Assembly (NCBI RefSeq): GCF_002104335.1
Contig: NZ_CP020867.1
Span: 1,835,206 to 1,899,205 of the forward strand
Source: Campylobacter cuniculorum DSM 23162 = LMG 24588
GTDB taxonomy: Bacteria; Campylobacterota; Campylobacteria; Campylobacterales; Campylobacteraceae
DNA length: 64,000 nt
Direction: 5' to 3'
Part shown: piece by piece, positions 28,839 through 38,946 of the stretch
Numbering within the stretch: position 1 is the first letter of the stretch
Layout of the letters: the number at the start of each line of letters is the position of its first letter
Program-made: the position numbers and the translations under genes
The notes under the pieces: model-generated
What the model saw: only the letters and a program-made list of their open reading frames with translations
The model's database searches: none
Told to the model about the DNA's origin: nothing

Positions 28839-29849
28839 AAACCTTAGAGCAGGCTTTACAATAGCTTTGCTCTAACTTAAAAATTCATCTTTAAATATAA
28901 AATTTTGTTCATTTTCTTACAAAATTCTCTTAATCTTTTGTTAATGGCTCTTTATGCGTTAAATTTTTAAGCTTCATTAAAACTATGATAAAACCATATA
29001 TTCAGGTGCTATGATATTTTTTTAATTCTATTTTGCTTTAAAACATTGCGGATAAAATGAAATTTAAAAGAATGTTTTATGTTATCATTTTTAAGTTAAA
29101 AAACAAGATAGTTTTTTAGTGAGTGTTTGGCATAAATTTTAACAATTTCACTAAAATTTTTAGCATTGTGCCAAGCTCTTTATATTCACTAAAAATCAAA
29201 TTTATAGCTTAATGCCTTGTATGAATAACCTTTTTTAATAAATATTTAAGATTAAAACAAGTTCTTAGAAAATTAAAAAATTCATGTTTTAAAATTTTAA
29301 ATAATCAATTCAAAAATGATTTAAATCGCCTTTTGACAGGAATTTCTTTATCGCTTACAAAGGTTTTTTAAATAATATAAAATTAAAAAGATATAATAAA
29401 AATATATAAATATAAAAAACATATTTATAAAATCCTTTTGAAAACAATAATACAAAGCCGGTTAATTTTGTGAATTTTTTAAATTCTGTATTCATAACAA
29501 AGCCAAGAATAGAGTAAAAATTTGGCTTGTTTTTTGAAAAAAGATAAAAGAATTCTAAATTTATTAAGACAATTTCATCATCTGGTATTAATGATTTATG
29601 TTAGAAATTTTCAACGATGGGGTGAAGAAAATACTTAGCTATCTTTTGTAAAAAAGGCAAAAATCAGTAAAATTCCGCCTTAAAATAAGCAAAGATTTTT
29701 TTTTGCATTTAAAAAATATAAAAGCATTTTGCAGCAATGAATTTCACTTTGAGTTAAAATTTTTAAACGCACTAAGATATTGTAAAAAGCTTATAGAATT
29801 TGCTTTTTTACATATCACTTGACATTCATCAAAAATTCTCACAATGCTT
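28839..29849. other. Long intergenic region, no recognisable gene
   Basis: About 1 kb of very AT-rich DNA with frequent stops in all frames. The only open piece of note is a 46-codon minus-strand frame (29495-29355) encoding a hydrophobic, Phe/Tyr/Ile-rich peptide without a good ribosome site. The length suggests a lost gene, but no motif survives that I can name. Confidence 0.4.
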
Positions 29850-31031
29850 TTAAAATTCTTTCAAACTCTTTCTTAATTTTTCATTCATTTCATCGATGTG
29901 TTCTTTTTCTATGATTAAAGGGGGTAAAAAACGTAAATCATTTTTTCCGCAACTTAAGAGCAAAAGGGCATTTTCTTGGCATTTTTTTAAGAATTCTGCA
30001 ACCTTAACGCTTTTTTTCATACTAAGTCCTTGCATAAAACCCAAACCCTTTCTTTTTTTAATAAAAGAAAAATCTTTAACCATATTTTCAAGAGTTTTTT
30101 CCAAATAAGGCGTGAGTTTGCTAACCCTTTCTAGGATTTTTTCATTTTCATAAATTTCAAAAACCGCATTCACTCCCGCACAAACCAAAGGATTACCCCC
30201 ATAAGTGCTGCCGTGGTCTCCGGGTTCTAAAGAAGAATTTGCAAGTTTTTCATTCACCACAAAGGCTCCAACGCTTAATCCACAGCCCAAAGCCTTCGCA
30301 CAAACGACAATATCGGGCAAGATTTCACTGCATTCATAAGCAAAAAATTTTCCGCTTCTTCCCATTCCGCATTGAATTTCATCAGCAATTAAAAGCAAAT
30401 CTTTTTCATCACAAAGTTTTCTTAAATCTTGGTAAAATTTTTTATCCGCGACCTTTATTCCGCCCTCACCTTGCACGCTTTCTAAGACAATGGCACAGGT
30501 TTTTTTATCGATGAGTTTCTCAACGCTTTTTATATCATTTAATCGGGCAAATTGCACCCCTTTGATTAAGGGTTTAAAAGGTTTTTGATAGTTTTCATTA
30601 GCAGTAAGAGACAATGCTCCTAAAGTGCGTCCGTGAAAAGAATGTTTAAAAGCGATGAAAGTCCCGCCTTTTTTGCCTTTTAAAAAAGCATATTTTCTAG
30701 CCACTTTCATGGCTCCTTCAATGGCTTCTGTGCCAGAATTTGAAAAAAACACCGCTTCTAAACCACTTGCTTTGGCTAAATTCTGTGCTGCTCTTGCAAT
30801 GGTTTCGTTAAAATAAAGATTGCTTGTATGGATGAGCTTGTCCATTTGTGCTTTGATTGCGTTGTTAAATTGAGAATGATTATAACCCAAAGCACAAACA
30901 CCGATACCACTTGAAAAATCCAAATATTTTTTATCCGATTCATCAAAAAGATAAACACCTTCGCCCCGTTTTAAAACAATATCAAATTTTTTATAAGTTT
31001 TAAGAATATGACTTTGCTCTTTGAAATTCAT
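29850..31031 (-). CDS. argD: Acetylornithine aminotransferase ArgD
   Basis: A class III PLP aminotransferase of 393 residues. FFSNSGTEAIEGAMKVARKY binds the cofactor phosphate, LIADEIQCGMGRSGKFFA contains the PLP-contacting Asp, VVCAKALGCGLSVGAF has the Schiff-base Lys, and HGSTYGGNPLVCA follows. It converts N-acetylglutamate semialdehyde to N-acetylornithine and may also act in lysine synthesis. The start overlaps the argB stop (ATGA). Confidence 0.95.
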   Translation of the reverse strand: MNFKEQSHILKTYKKFDIVLKRGEGVYLFDESDKKYLDFSSGIGVCALGYNHSQFNNAIKAQMDKLIHTSNLYFNETIARAAQNLAKASGLEAVFFSNSGTEAIEGAMKVARKYAFLKGKKGGTFIAFKHSFHGRTLGALSLTANENYQKPFKPLIKGVQFARLNDIKSVEKLIDKKTCAIVLESVQGEGGIKVADKKFYQDLRKLCDEKDLLLIADEIQCGMGRSGKFFAYECSEILPDIVVCAKALGCGLSVGAFVVNEKLANSSLEPGDHGSTYGGNPLVCAGVNAVFEIYENEKILERVSKLTPYLEKTLENMVKDFSFIKKRKGLGFMQGLSMKKSVKVAEFLKKCQENALLLLSCGKNDLRFLPPLIIEKEHIDEMNEKLRKSLKEF

Positions 31032-31885
31032 TGATACTCCTCTTTTGTGATAAGGGTTCCTATGCCCTCGTCAGTAAAAAATTCAAGCAAAAGCGAGTGC
31101 TTAACGCGTCCGTCTAAGATATGCACTTTTTTAACTCCATGTTCACAAGCATCGATGCAGGATTTAAGCTTGACAAGCATTCCGCCTTCTATATTATCAA
31201 GCAACATTTTAGCCCTTTTTATAGAAAGCTTTGAAATCAAGGTATTTTTATCCTTATAATCCTCATACAAACCCTCAATATCGCTTAAAAAAACAAGTTT
31301 TTCCGTCTTTAAAGCCTTAGCAAGCTCACAAGCAACATCATCAGCATTGATATTATAAGTATTGAGGCTCTCATCCATTCCAATCGGTGCAATAATAGGC
31401 AAAAAATCCTTTTCCAAAAGCTCTTCTAAAATCTCCACATTGACCTGTTCAATCTTACCCACAAAGCCCAAATTTGCGTCCCTTTGAGAACATTTTAAAA
31501 GCAAACCATCCTTACCGCAAATTCCTATGGCTTTAACACCTAAACTTTGTAAATTCTGCACCAGAGTTTTATTGATACGATTTAACACCATTTCAGCGAC
31601 CTCTGTCGTCGCTTTATCGCTCACTCTTAAGCCGTTTTTAAATTCGCTCTTTAAAGAAAGTTTTTCACAAAGCTTTGAAATATCCTTGCCACCACCATGA
31701 ACGATAATAGGCTTTAAACCCACGAGTTTCAAAAGGGCAATGTCTTGCATCACGCAATGCTTTAACTCCTCGTTTTCCATAGCTGAACCGCCATATTTAA
31801 TGAGTATGATTTTAGAGCTGAATTTGCGTATATAGGGCAAAGCTTCTATAAGAACATGAGCTTTTTCTAGGTATTGTTTCATCAA
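31028..31885 (-). CDS. argB: Acetylglutamate kinase ArgB
   Basis: An amino-acid kinase of 285 residues. IILIKYGGSAM, IIVHGGGKDIS (substrate and ATP loops), and NINADDVACELAKALKTEKLVFLSD are family signatures. The N-terminal extension (MKQYLEKAHVLIEALPYIRKF) is of the arginine-sensitive hexameric type, so feedback inhibition by arginine is plausible. It is first of an argB-argD pair; in C. jejuni it directly follows the GNAT gene, but here a restriction gene and 720 bases intervene. Confidence 0.95.
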   Translation of the reverse strand: MMKQYLEKAHVLIEALPYIRKFSSKIILIKYGGSAMENEELKHCVMQDIALLKLVGLKPIIVHGGGKDISKLCEKLSLKSEFKNGLRVSDKATTEVAEMVLNRINKTLVQNLQSLGVKAIGICGKDGLLLKCSQRDANLGFVGKIEQVNVEILEELLEKDFLPIIAPIGMDESLNTYNINADDVACELAKALKTEKLVFLSDIEGLYEDYKDKNTLISKLSIKRAKMLLDNIEGGMLVKLKSCIDACEHGVKKVHILDGRVKHSLLLEFFTDEGIGTLITKEEYQ

Positions 31886-32608
31886 CCTCTTTTCCTTTAA
31901 AAATTTATTAACCTCAAGTCATTTTATAACAAATTCTAAGATTATATAAGATTTTAGCTTAAGAATTTAAAAATAAATATTAAGAAAGCATAAAACTTGT
32001 TTTATCTTTTTGAAATTTGCATAATTTTTTGTTTTGAATTTTTAAACGCATCTTTTAAATGTGTTGAGAATATTTGAGTAAAAAATTCTTAAAACTTTGA
32101 GCTTGTTAAAAAACACTCTTGTTAAGAGACTTAAAACTCACACACAAAAAGTTATAGGCTTTAACGCGACTTTTTTCTTGTTTTTTACAAAGTTTAATCT
32201 CTTTGTTTAATCCCTTTAAAGCTTCACAAAGAGCCTCTAAAAGCTGATAAAGAGCGTTGCAAAGTCAAGTTTTGCGGGTTTGCTAAAACAGATAGAAACA
32301 CTAAAAAGCACTCAAATAGAAATCATTTAAACGCCTTGTAAAAAGCGATAAGCTAGAATTTGCACTTTTTTAAGCAAAGTATTTTTAAAAGAATTTAAAT
32401 GAAAATCTTTAATCTTAAAAGCGATTAAAACACATTAAAAGCTAAGAAATTACAATGAAATATTAATGCTCAAAAGTTAAAAATTCTATTTATAAATCTA
32501 CAATTTTTTTAAAAATTTTCACTAAAGGGCTTATAAAGTATTTAAACATTTTTATTTTAGATTTTATGGATTAAAGATTTTTTTGAGTCAATTTTTAACT
32601 CTTAAATT
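31886..32608. other. Intergenic region between argB and the restriction gene; possible relic
   Basis: About 720 bases without a complete gene. On the minus strand near 32105-32265 a stretch of about 53 codons is open (…LYQLLEALCEALKGL… to SFKSLNKSVF) but has no start codon or ribosome site. Its codon usage looks partly protein-like, but I cannot name it. The region is absent from the compact arg operon of C. jejuni and probably arrived with the restriction gene. Confidence 0.4.
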
Positions 32609-35600
32609 TTAAGCCTTTATGACTTCTTTGTGGGCTTTGATTTTTGCTTGATTATAAGAATCAACTTGCTTTAAACTCTCTTTTTGTAAGGCTTTGATAA
32701 AGGTTTCTATAAAATCAAAGGCGATTTGGTGGTCTTGGTCTGCATTCTGCTCTTTTTTGCACGAGGAAGCGGGATAAATGGGAAGACAAATGGAAACATT
32801 TTTTACTTTGTTCCAAGTCGGTTTATTTTCGTAATTAAACAATTCAAAAATGGATTTTTGTATTATCATAGCCAAAAATAAGCCGTTTTCCCTATTCTCG
32901 TTTTTATTTTTTAATGCAATAGTATAAGCGTTATGAAGTATGGTGAATTCTTTTTCATGATAATAAACCAAACCCGAAGCAACAGCACCATCTGCAATTA
33001 CCACTATCTTATTACTTGTCGTTTCAAAATCATTTTTATTTACATAATACATTACACCATTATTCCCAACTTTTGCCACAATTGCTGGTATTGTATGTTC
33101 TTTATCGGGTTTGGTAACTCTAAAATTTCTCGTATCGAGCGAATTTAATTTTTTTAATTCTATTTTTTCAAACAGCTCTGCGATTTTAAACTCTTTCCAT
33201 TGTAGATTTGCAAAGGGGGCGGTTGAAATGTTTGATTGTATTTGAGGGGTTTGCGTGAAAGATTCTTTGGTGAAATCATCAAGCGGATAATTTAATTCCC
33301 CCCCCCCTATAAAATCAGAATCTTTATTTAAGGCTTTTTGATTCTTTGGTGGATTTGAGAGCTTTTCAAAGCTTTGCAAAGCAAACATTTCATTTTGATT
33401 CAAAATGAAATTCTCAAAGCCTGTGGCTTTGAGATACGCCTCCAGCTCCTCCACACGCTCCGCCTCCAGCTCCGCTATATAAGATTCCATATAATCAAAG
33501 GCAATATTTTCTTGTTTGTCAATAGGCAATAAAATCTTTTCTTTTTTCACTCTCTCCCAACCTGATTTATTGCTCCAGTTAAATTGAGTTAATACCTTTT
33601 GCAAAAGTGTGGTTAAAAATAAATATTGCGAAGAATTGAGTTCTTTGTCCTTAAATCTTATAGCATAAGCATCCTGCAAAATAGTAAATTCTTGCGATTG
33701 ATAAAAGGCGGGGGCGTCTCCATTTGCAGCAACCGAAATGACATTTTTTAAAATTGTTGCTTCATTGCGTGGGACATAGCATGATAATCCTTGATTTTCT
33801 CTTGCACAAGTTAAAGCAGGCAAATCATACTCCTGCGTAGCATTCTCTGGTAAATCAGATTTTTTGTAAGCTAATTTTTTAAAAGCGACACGTTCAAATT
33901 TGTCTTCAAGCTTAAACTCTTTCCAAGTGCCCCCGTTTTGCTTGAATTTTTCATCAAGCTCTTTCAAACGAGGGCTTTGAGACTTTCCCAAAGAAGCCTT
34001 GTTTTCTTGTTTGAGTATATTGCTCACTTCCCAAGCGAGATAATCACTCACGCATTTTTTGAAATCCTCCAAAGTCGGCTTGGTGTCTATTGTCTTATGC
34101 TGGTCAAAATTCCAATCATTGCCATTTTGCGTGATAGTATCCTCCACATAAAGCTCTTTAAGATTCCATAGCGTAGAATCCACTTTGGCGTTTAATCCCC
34201 CTTTGTAGATTCTAATGATGTCTTCGTATCTTTGAGAGGGATTATCCACTTCTTGCAAGTTTCTTTTGACTCTTTTAAAGCCATCATTTCTAAAGTCTAT
34301 GAATTTCACACTCTTTTCAAAATCATGCGGAATCTTTGCCCGAAAAACATAAATGCTTGTTTGCACTCCCGCCATAGGTTGGAATAAATCGGGAGGCATT
34401 TTAATACTTGCTATGAGGGTGTGGTGCTTTAGGATTTCTTTATTTGTGTTAATAGCCTTACCACTCCCTGCACTATCTTGTATGATGATAGCTCCTAAGC
34501 CATTTTTAGACATATTATCAAGCCCTATTTTGATAAAAGGCATTCCATTTTCTTCAAAGGTAAAAGGAGGATTCAAAAGAAGCTTATCCGCACCAAATTC
34601 TCTTATAATTTGAGCAATACTTGCATCAAAGCTATTCCCCTTATAAATTTGAGAACTGCCATCACCGCGTAAAATCATATTTGTTACAGCTAGAGCAAAC
34701 ATTTCAGCATTAAGTTCCACGCCTAAAAGTTGATTTTTCTTAAGTTCATTAATCAGCTCTTCGCTTGATTTATCTCCATAATCCTTTTTTAAATCTCCTC
34801 TTTGCTCTTTTTCCTTAACCTTTTCACACATTAAAGACATAGCAGAGACTAAAAAACCCGCACTTCCTGTAGCTAAATCCATGACCTTATCTGTATCTGT
34901 AATCTCTAAAATCTCTGCCATCATTTTAGTGATATAGGGCGGTGTGAGCACAATTCCTAGTTCTTTACCATCTCCTAAGGCATATTTCAAAAACTCACTA
35001 TAAAGTTCGCCCATAACATCTAAATGCCCTCTGTGTGCATTGAAGCCATCAATCTCTTTATAAATGTATTCATAAATATAAGCAAAAATTTGCTTATTAA
35101 TACTTGCACTCTCACTCAATAAATGTGCGACTATTTGGTTGTTTGGATTTTTCTTTTGTCCCTGTTTGCTTGTAAAGTTTTTTGGAATCTCATCTCTATA
35201 GGGATCTTTTTTTATCTCATTAAATGAAGCTAACATTAAATCCCTTTTCTTTTTATCAGACACTTTCATTTCTAAGTATTTTTCTATCTGCTTATAAATG
35301 CGTTCTCCGTCATTTTTCCCATCAAGATCATTTGGCTTTAAACCCGAACAGATTCTCTTGTATTTTTCATCATAATAAGACTGCATAGAGAGTATCAATC
35401 CCGCAACATACAAAACCCTCTGTGGTGCTGTGATATTGTGAGAATGCATAAGTTTATTTAAATCCCTATTGTATCGCCCTAAAATAAGTTTTTGCTTTTT
35501 TAAAATTTCATTTTTTTGAATCTCTGTGAGTCGTGCGTTATCTAAGAAGTCTTTAAAACTCTCTTGTGATTTTAGGAAGTCTAAATTTTGTGTTTTGGTT

Positions 35601-36094
35601 TCTATGAAAGCATTTGATGAAGTTCCAAAAACCAAATAAACTTTTATGGCAATATCCTCAGGACTTTTCCCTGCAATGGCCACTGCAATGCAATTTTCGT
35701 ATTCTCTTTTCTCTTTTTCTTGCTCTCTCTCTAAAATCCCTCTTGCATAATGCAATGCTCCATTAAGAGCGTAGCCAGAAATGGCATTTTGATCAAATCT
35801 TACATTATTATCCTTATCAAAACTTGCCATTCTATCAACAAAAGTGCCTTTTGAGTTGGCACTAAATTTGCATTCAAAAAGGACAGGAACAACGCGATTA
35901 TCATATTTCAAAGTTTCACAAGTAAAATCAGGGATTCCACCGCCCTTTGCATTTTTTGTTTTACTAAAGCCTTTTAATGATTCCTTAAGATAAGCACTTG
36001 CATCTTGTTGCCTAAAATGCTCACCCTTGACTAATCCTAACTTTTTTAACGTGTCTTTAACATAATCATCAACATCGCTTTCTCTAGACCACAT
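32609..36094 (-). CDS. Single-chain R-M-S restriction-modification enzyme (type IIG/IIB-like), phase-variable
   Basis: One chain of about 1,161 residues carries everything. A PD-(D/E)XK nuclease is at the N-terminus (GGGIPDFTCET near 55, VLFECKF near 73). A gamma-class N6-adenine methylase follows, with VMDLATGSAGFLVSAMSLM (motif I, about 400) and LLLNPPFTF (motif IV, about 508). Then come two HsdS-type target-recognition units starting WKEFKLEDKFERV and WKEFKIAELFEKI, each ending in a helical AFDYMESYIAELEAER-like spacer. The G10 tract lies between the two units (about residue 929) and is in frame here. I start at 36094, five bases after AAGGAG. It lies directly behind the GNAT gene, interrupting the usual arginine operon. 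The recognition sequence is unknown. Confidence 0.85.
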   Translation of the reverse strand: MWSRESDVDDYVKDTLKKLGLVKGEHFRQQDASAYLKESLKGFSKTKNAKGGGIPDFTCETLKYDNRVVPVLFECKFSANSKGTFVDRMASFDKDNNVRFDQNAISGYALNGALHYARGILEREQEKEKREYENCIAVAIAGKSPEDIAIKVYLVFGTSSNAFIETKTQNLDFLKSQESFKDFLDNARLTEIQKNEILKKQKLILGRYNRDLNKLMHSHNITAPQRVLYVAGLILSMQSYYDEKYKRICSGLKPNDLDGKNDGERIYKQIEKYLEMKVSDKKKRDLMLASFNEIKKDPYRDEIPKNFTSKQGQKKNPNNQIVAHLLSESASINKQIFAYIYEYIYKEIDGFNAHRGHLDVMGELYSEFLKYALGDGKELGIVLTPPYITKMMAEILEITDTDKVMDLATGSAGFLVSAMSLMCEKVKEKEQRGDLKKDYGDKSSEELINELKKNQLLGVELNAEMFALAVTNMILRGDGSSQIYKGNSFDASIAQIIREFGADKLLLNPPFTFEENGMPFIKIGLDNMSKNGLGAIIIQDSAGSGKAINTNKEILKHHTLIASIKMPPDLFQPMAGVQTSIYVFRAKIPHDFEKSVKFIDFRNDGFKRVKRNLQEVDNPSQRYEDIIRIYKGGLNAKVDSTLWNLKELYVEDTITQNGNDWNFDQHKTIDTKPTLEDFKKCVSDYLAWEVSNILKQENKASLGKSQSPRLKELDEKFKQNGGTWKEFKLEDKFERVAFKKLAYKKSDLPENATQEYDLPALTCARENQGLSCYVPRNEATILKNVISVAANGDAPAFYQSQEFTILQDAYAIRFKDKELNSSQYLFLTTLLQKVLTQFNWSNKSGWERVKKEKILLPIDKQENIAFDYMESYIAELEAERVEELEAYLKATGFENFILNQNEMFALQSFEKLSNPPKNQKALNKDSDFIGGGELNYPLDDFTKESFTQTPQIQSNISTAPFANLQWKEFKIAELFEKIELKKLNSLDTRNFRVTKPDKEHTIPAIVAKVGNNGVMYYVNKNDFETTSNKIVVIADGAVASGLVYYHEKEFTILHNAYTIALKNKNENRENGLFLAMIIQKSIFELFNYENKPTWNKVKNVSICLPIYPASSCKKEQNADQDHQIAFDFIETFIKALQKESLKQVDSYNQAKIKAHKEVIKA
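33298..33307 (-). repeat. G10 contingency tract between the two recognition domains of the R-M-S enzyme
   Basis: Ten C on the plus strand encode Gly-Gly-Gly plus the first base of Glu on the minus strand. With ten the protein is full length. With nine, TAA follows within two codons. With eleven, TGA follows within about seven. Both off-frames leave nuclease, methylase and the first recognition domain intact. Confidence 0.88.
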
Positions 36095-36107
36095 ATTTCT
36101 CCTTTCA

Positions 36108-36554
36108 TCACTCATTAAAATTCGTCAAATTTGCATTGTTTAAAGACAAATCATAATAATTTGCGTCCTCTCTTAAAGTAAAGCCATAATGTCTCCAAAA
36201 TTCGTTTCCTAAATCATTGCGTTTAAAAGCAATGAGTGCGATTTTATTGATTTTTTCACGTTTTAAAGCCTCCAAACAAAAACGAGTCATTTCGTGAGCT
36301 ATGCCTTTTTTTCGATGATTAGAATGCACACAAACATGATAAAATCCGCCCGTGCGTCCATCATGTCCGCAAAGTATGCTTCCTACAATCTCGCCTTCAA
36401 TCTCTGCAACCGCACTTAAATTTGGATTCCTTTCCAAAAAATTGAGTATATTTTCTTCGCTATCATCAATGCTTCTAAGTCCAAAACCTTTAATCTCACA
36501 CCAAAGTTTATAAACCGCTTTATAATCGCTTTTTTTCATTGCTCTTATGATCAT
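36108..36554 (-). CDS. GNAT N-acetyltransferase of the arginine cluster (probable N-acetylglutamate synthase)
   Basis: A 148-residue GNAT domain. VAEIEGEIVGSILCGHDGRT covers beta-4, HVCVHSNHRKKGIAHEMTRF is motif A with the acetyl-CoA pyrophosphate loop (RKKGIA), and NEFWRHYGF closes the fold. It equals Cj0225 in position, between argC and argB. A short GNAT in this place has been proposed as the acetylglutamate synthase of Campylobacter, which lacks classical ArgA/ArgJ in this cluster. That role is from context. It starts eight bases after argC. Confidence 0.8.
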   Translation of the reverse strand: MIIRAMKKSDYKAVYKLWCEIKGFGLRSIDDSEENILNFLERNPNLSAVAEIEGEIVGSILCGHDGRTGGFYHVCVHSNHRKKGIAHEMTRFCLEALKREKINKIALIAFKRNDLGNEFWRHYGFTLREDANYYDLSLNNANLTNFNE

Positions 36555-36562
36555 AATTTTCC

Positions 36563-37597
36563 TTATATATTTGCTAAAAATTTAAGTCCCTCATCCTCAT
36601 CAAAACCAAACATTAAATTCATATTTTGAATCGCTTGTCCTGCCGCACCTTTGATGAGATTGTCTAAAGCACTGATGATGACAATAAAACCTGTGCGTTT
36701 ATCAATGCTAAAATTTATATCCACGAAATTAGTATTTTTAACCCACCGCGTTTGAGGAAATAATTGCGGTGCTAAAAGTCTTATAAATTTCTTGTTTTTA
36801 TAGTATTTTTCATAAATTTTTCTAAGCTCTTCATCGCTTAAATTTATCTTAGGTTTTACATAAGAACTCGTTAAAATACCTCTTTGCATAGGCACAAGAT
36901 GGGGGGTGAATTGTAGAGTGATTTTTCGCCCTGCTGCAAGGCTTAATTGCTCTTCAATCTCGGGCGTATGTCTGTGTGTGCAAATTCCATAAGCCTTGAA
37001 ATTTTCATTAACCTCACAAAAAAGATTCTCAATTTTTACCCCGCGTCCAGCTCCGCTCACACCGCTTTTTGCATCAATAATGATAAAATCCAAATCTATA
37101 ATATCTTCCTTTATTAAAGGATAAAGACTCAATATAGAACAAGTTGTATAACAACCCGGATTGGCTATAAAATTTGCCTTCTTAATTTTTTCCTCATAAA
37201 GCTCACAAAGCCCATAAACAGCAGAATCTAAAAGCTGTAAATTGCTATGAGAAAAATGATACCATTTTTCATAATCCTGTGGATTTTTAAGCCGAAAATC
37301 TGCACTTAAATCAATGATTTTCATTTTTGAAAGTAAATTTTCATTTAAAATCTTTGCTGTGAATTCGTGCGGAGTTGCAGTGAATAAAACATCAATTTTT
37401 TTATCCAAATTGTCTAAATTTTCATCTTCAAAAAGCAAATCAAAATTAAAATTTGGATAAAGTTTGTTGTATTTTTCTCCCCTATGATTCTTAGAACCCA
37501 AATAAACAATCTCAACCTTAGAATGCAAAAGCAACAAACGCACGAGCTCACTTCCTACATATCCGCTCGCTCCTAAAATTCCTATTTTTAATTTCAT
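36563..37597 (-). CDS. argC: N-acetyl-gamma-glutamyl-phosphate reductase ArgC
   Basis: An NADPH-dependent reductase of 344 residues. KIGILGASGYVGSELVRLLL is the dinucleotide site, ATPHEF follows, and FIANPGCYTTCSIL contains the catalytic Cys. AYGICTHRHTPEIEEQL holds the conserved His. I use the ATG at 37597, where AAGGAAA is correctly spaced, not the ATG eight codons upstream. It heads the arginine cluster. Confidence 0.95.
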   Translation of the reverse strand: MKLKIGILGASGYVGSELVRLLLLHSKVEIVYLGSKNHRGEKYNKLYPNFNFDLLFEDENLDNLDKKIDVLFTATPHEFTAKILNENLLSKMKIIDLSADFRLKNPQDYEKWYHFSHSNLQLLDSAVYGLCELYEEKIKKANFIANPGCYTTCSILSLYPLIKEDIIDLDFIIIDAKSGVSGAGRGVKIENLFCEVNENFKAYGICTHRHTPEIEEQLSLAAGRKITLQFTPHLVPMQRGILTSSYVKPKINLSDEELRKIYEKYYKNKKFIRLLAPQLFPQTRWVKNTNFVDINFSIDKRTGFIVIISALDNLIKGAAGQAIQNMNLMFGFDEDEGLKFLANI

Positions 37598-37846
37598 TCT
37601 TTTTCCTTTAAAAGCTTTCATTTTAATATTTTTTTAAAAAAAAGAAGCTTAAAACTTGAGAAATTTTTAAAGATTTTAAGCAAAGTTTTAAATTTATAAC
37701 TAAGATTAAGATAAAATGCTTCAATTTAATGATAATTTTTAAAAATTATCTAAACAAAAAATATTATTTTTAGTATATTTAACACCAAAAAATGCTAAGT
37801 TATAAGAAACAATTTTAAAAACTAAAATTTTCTGTAAATCTTAAAT

Positions 37847-38944
37847 TTATATTTTAGATTTTTTTAAAACATAAAGCTGTTCATGTATGTGCATAGGACG
37901 ATTTTTGAGATTTCTTGAGCCACGAAAGGTGTTGTATTTTTGCTCCAAAATTTCGCATTTTCCAAGAGTTTTAAGTTTTTTTATAAATTGTTCTTTTTTT
38001 ACAAAACCTTCGCAATTATAACTTAGCAAAATCACCTTTGCCTTTAAGGTTAAAATCAATTCAAAAAGAGAATCTTCCGCGTCTTTTTGACGATTATAAA
38101 CACTGCGATTCCAAAGTTTTGGAATACCGCTTATATGAGAAATATTTTTTGGTTTTTGATAAGCTGCAATCAAATTGAGCATAAAATAATTTGAACCATA
38201 AGGATGTTGATTATAAGGGGGATCAAGATAAGCCACATCGACAAAATCAAGCTCTTTAGCCAAGATATTTGCATCTTTTTGCAAGACCTTAAATTCGCAA
38301 TTAAAATTTGAAAAAATAGGCATTTTTAAAGAAATATCGCCTAAAATTCGCCCCAATGCATTTCCTGCCTCACCCCCAAATTTACCTCTGCCGTCTTTTC
38401 CCTTGTAAAAACCTTTAAAGACTCCGCTGGTATTAGAATGCACACTCGCCTCATAGAGCAGGGGAGCGATGAAAAAATGACTTAATTCTTTGGGGATTTG
38501 TGCGTCAATTTTTGCCCTCATACTATCGATATACATTGCATTTCTTAATGTGTAAAACACTCTTTCATTTTTTTGTATATTCTGTGCGTCTTTTGGTGCA
38601 TAAAGCTCTGTAATAAAGCCTTTTTGAAGCTCTAAATCATGCGTAAGCAAATGATGATAGTTTTTAAGCTCTTTTTGCAAAGTTCTGCTTTTATTTTGCA
38701 AATAACATTCATTGATGATTTTTGAATAAAGCTCTAAATCATTTGCAATGATAAAATTGGCATAAGATTTTGCAAAACGAGAGACAATGCCTGAACCGCT
38801 AAACATATCCAAAAAGCTGATTTTTTCTGTTTTAAGCTCTTTTTTAGCAAACTCAAAACCCTGACTTAAAAAACCAAGCAAAGCTCTTTTATTGCCTAAA
38901 TAAGTGATGATTTGCTCTTTTAAAAAACGAGGAGATTCTTGCAT
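37847..38944 (-). CDS. Solitary D12-class adenine-specific DNA methyltransferase (Cj0208-like)
   Basis: ITYLGNKRALLGFL near the N-terminus and FLDMFSGSGIVSRFA (motif I) are class D12 (Dam-type) signatures, and VDVAYLDPPYNQHPYGSNYF is the catalytic DPPY motif. About 365 residues from the ATG at 38944. No restriction gene is adjacent, so it is either an orphan regulatory methylase or the survivor of an R-M pair. The same gene follows infC in C. jejuni. The target site cannot be read from the sequence. Confidence 0.9.
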   Translation of the reverse strand: MQESPRFLKEQIITYLGNKRALLGFLSQGFEFAKKELKTEKISFLDMFSGSGIVSRFAKSYANFIIANDLELYSKIINECYLQNKSRTLQKELKNYHHLLTHDLELQKGFITELYAPKDAQNIQKNERVFYTLRNAMYIDSMRAKIDAQIPKELSHFFIAPLLYEASVHSNTSGVFKGFYKGKDGRGKFGGEAGNALGRILGDISLKMPIFSNFNCEFKVLQKDANILAKELDFVDVAYLDPPYNQHPYGSNYFMLNLIAAYQKPKNISHISGIPKLWNRSVYNRQKDAEDSLFELILTLKAKVILLSYNCEGFVKKEQFIKKLKTLGKCEILEQKYNTFRGSRNLKNRPMHIHEQLYVLKKSKI

Positions 38945-38946
38945 TA

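Noticed and set aside
36901-36906. G6 run inside argC
   Set aside because: Too short for efficient slippage and inside an essential-type biosynthetic gene with an intact frame.
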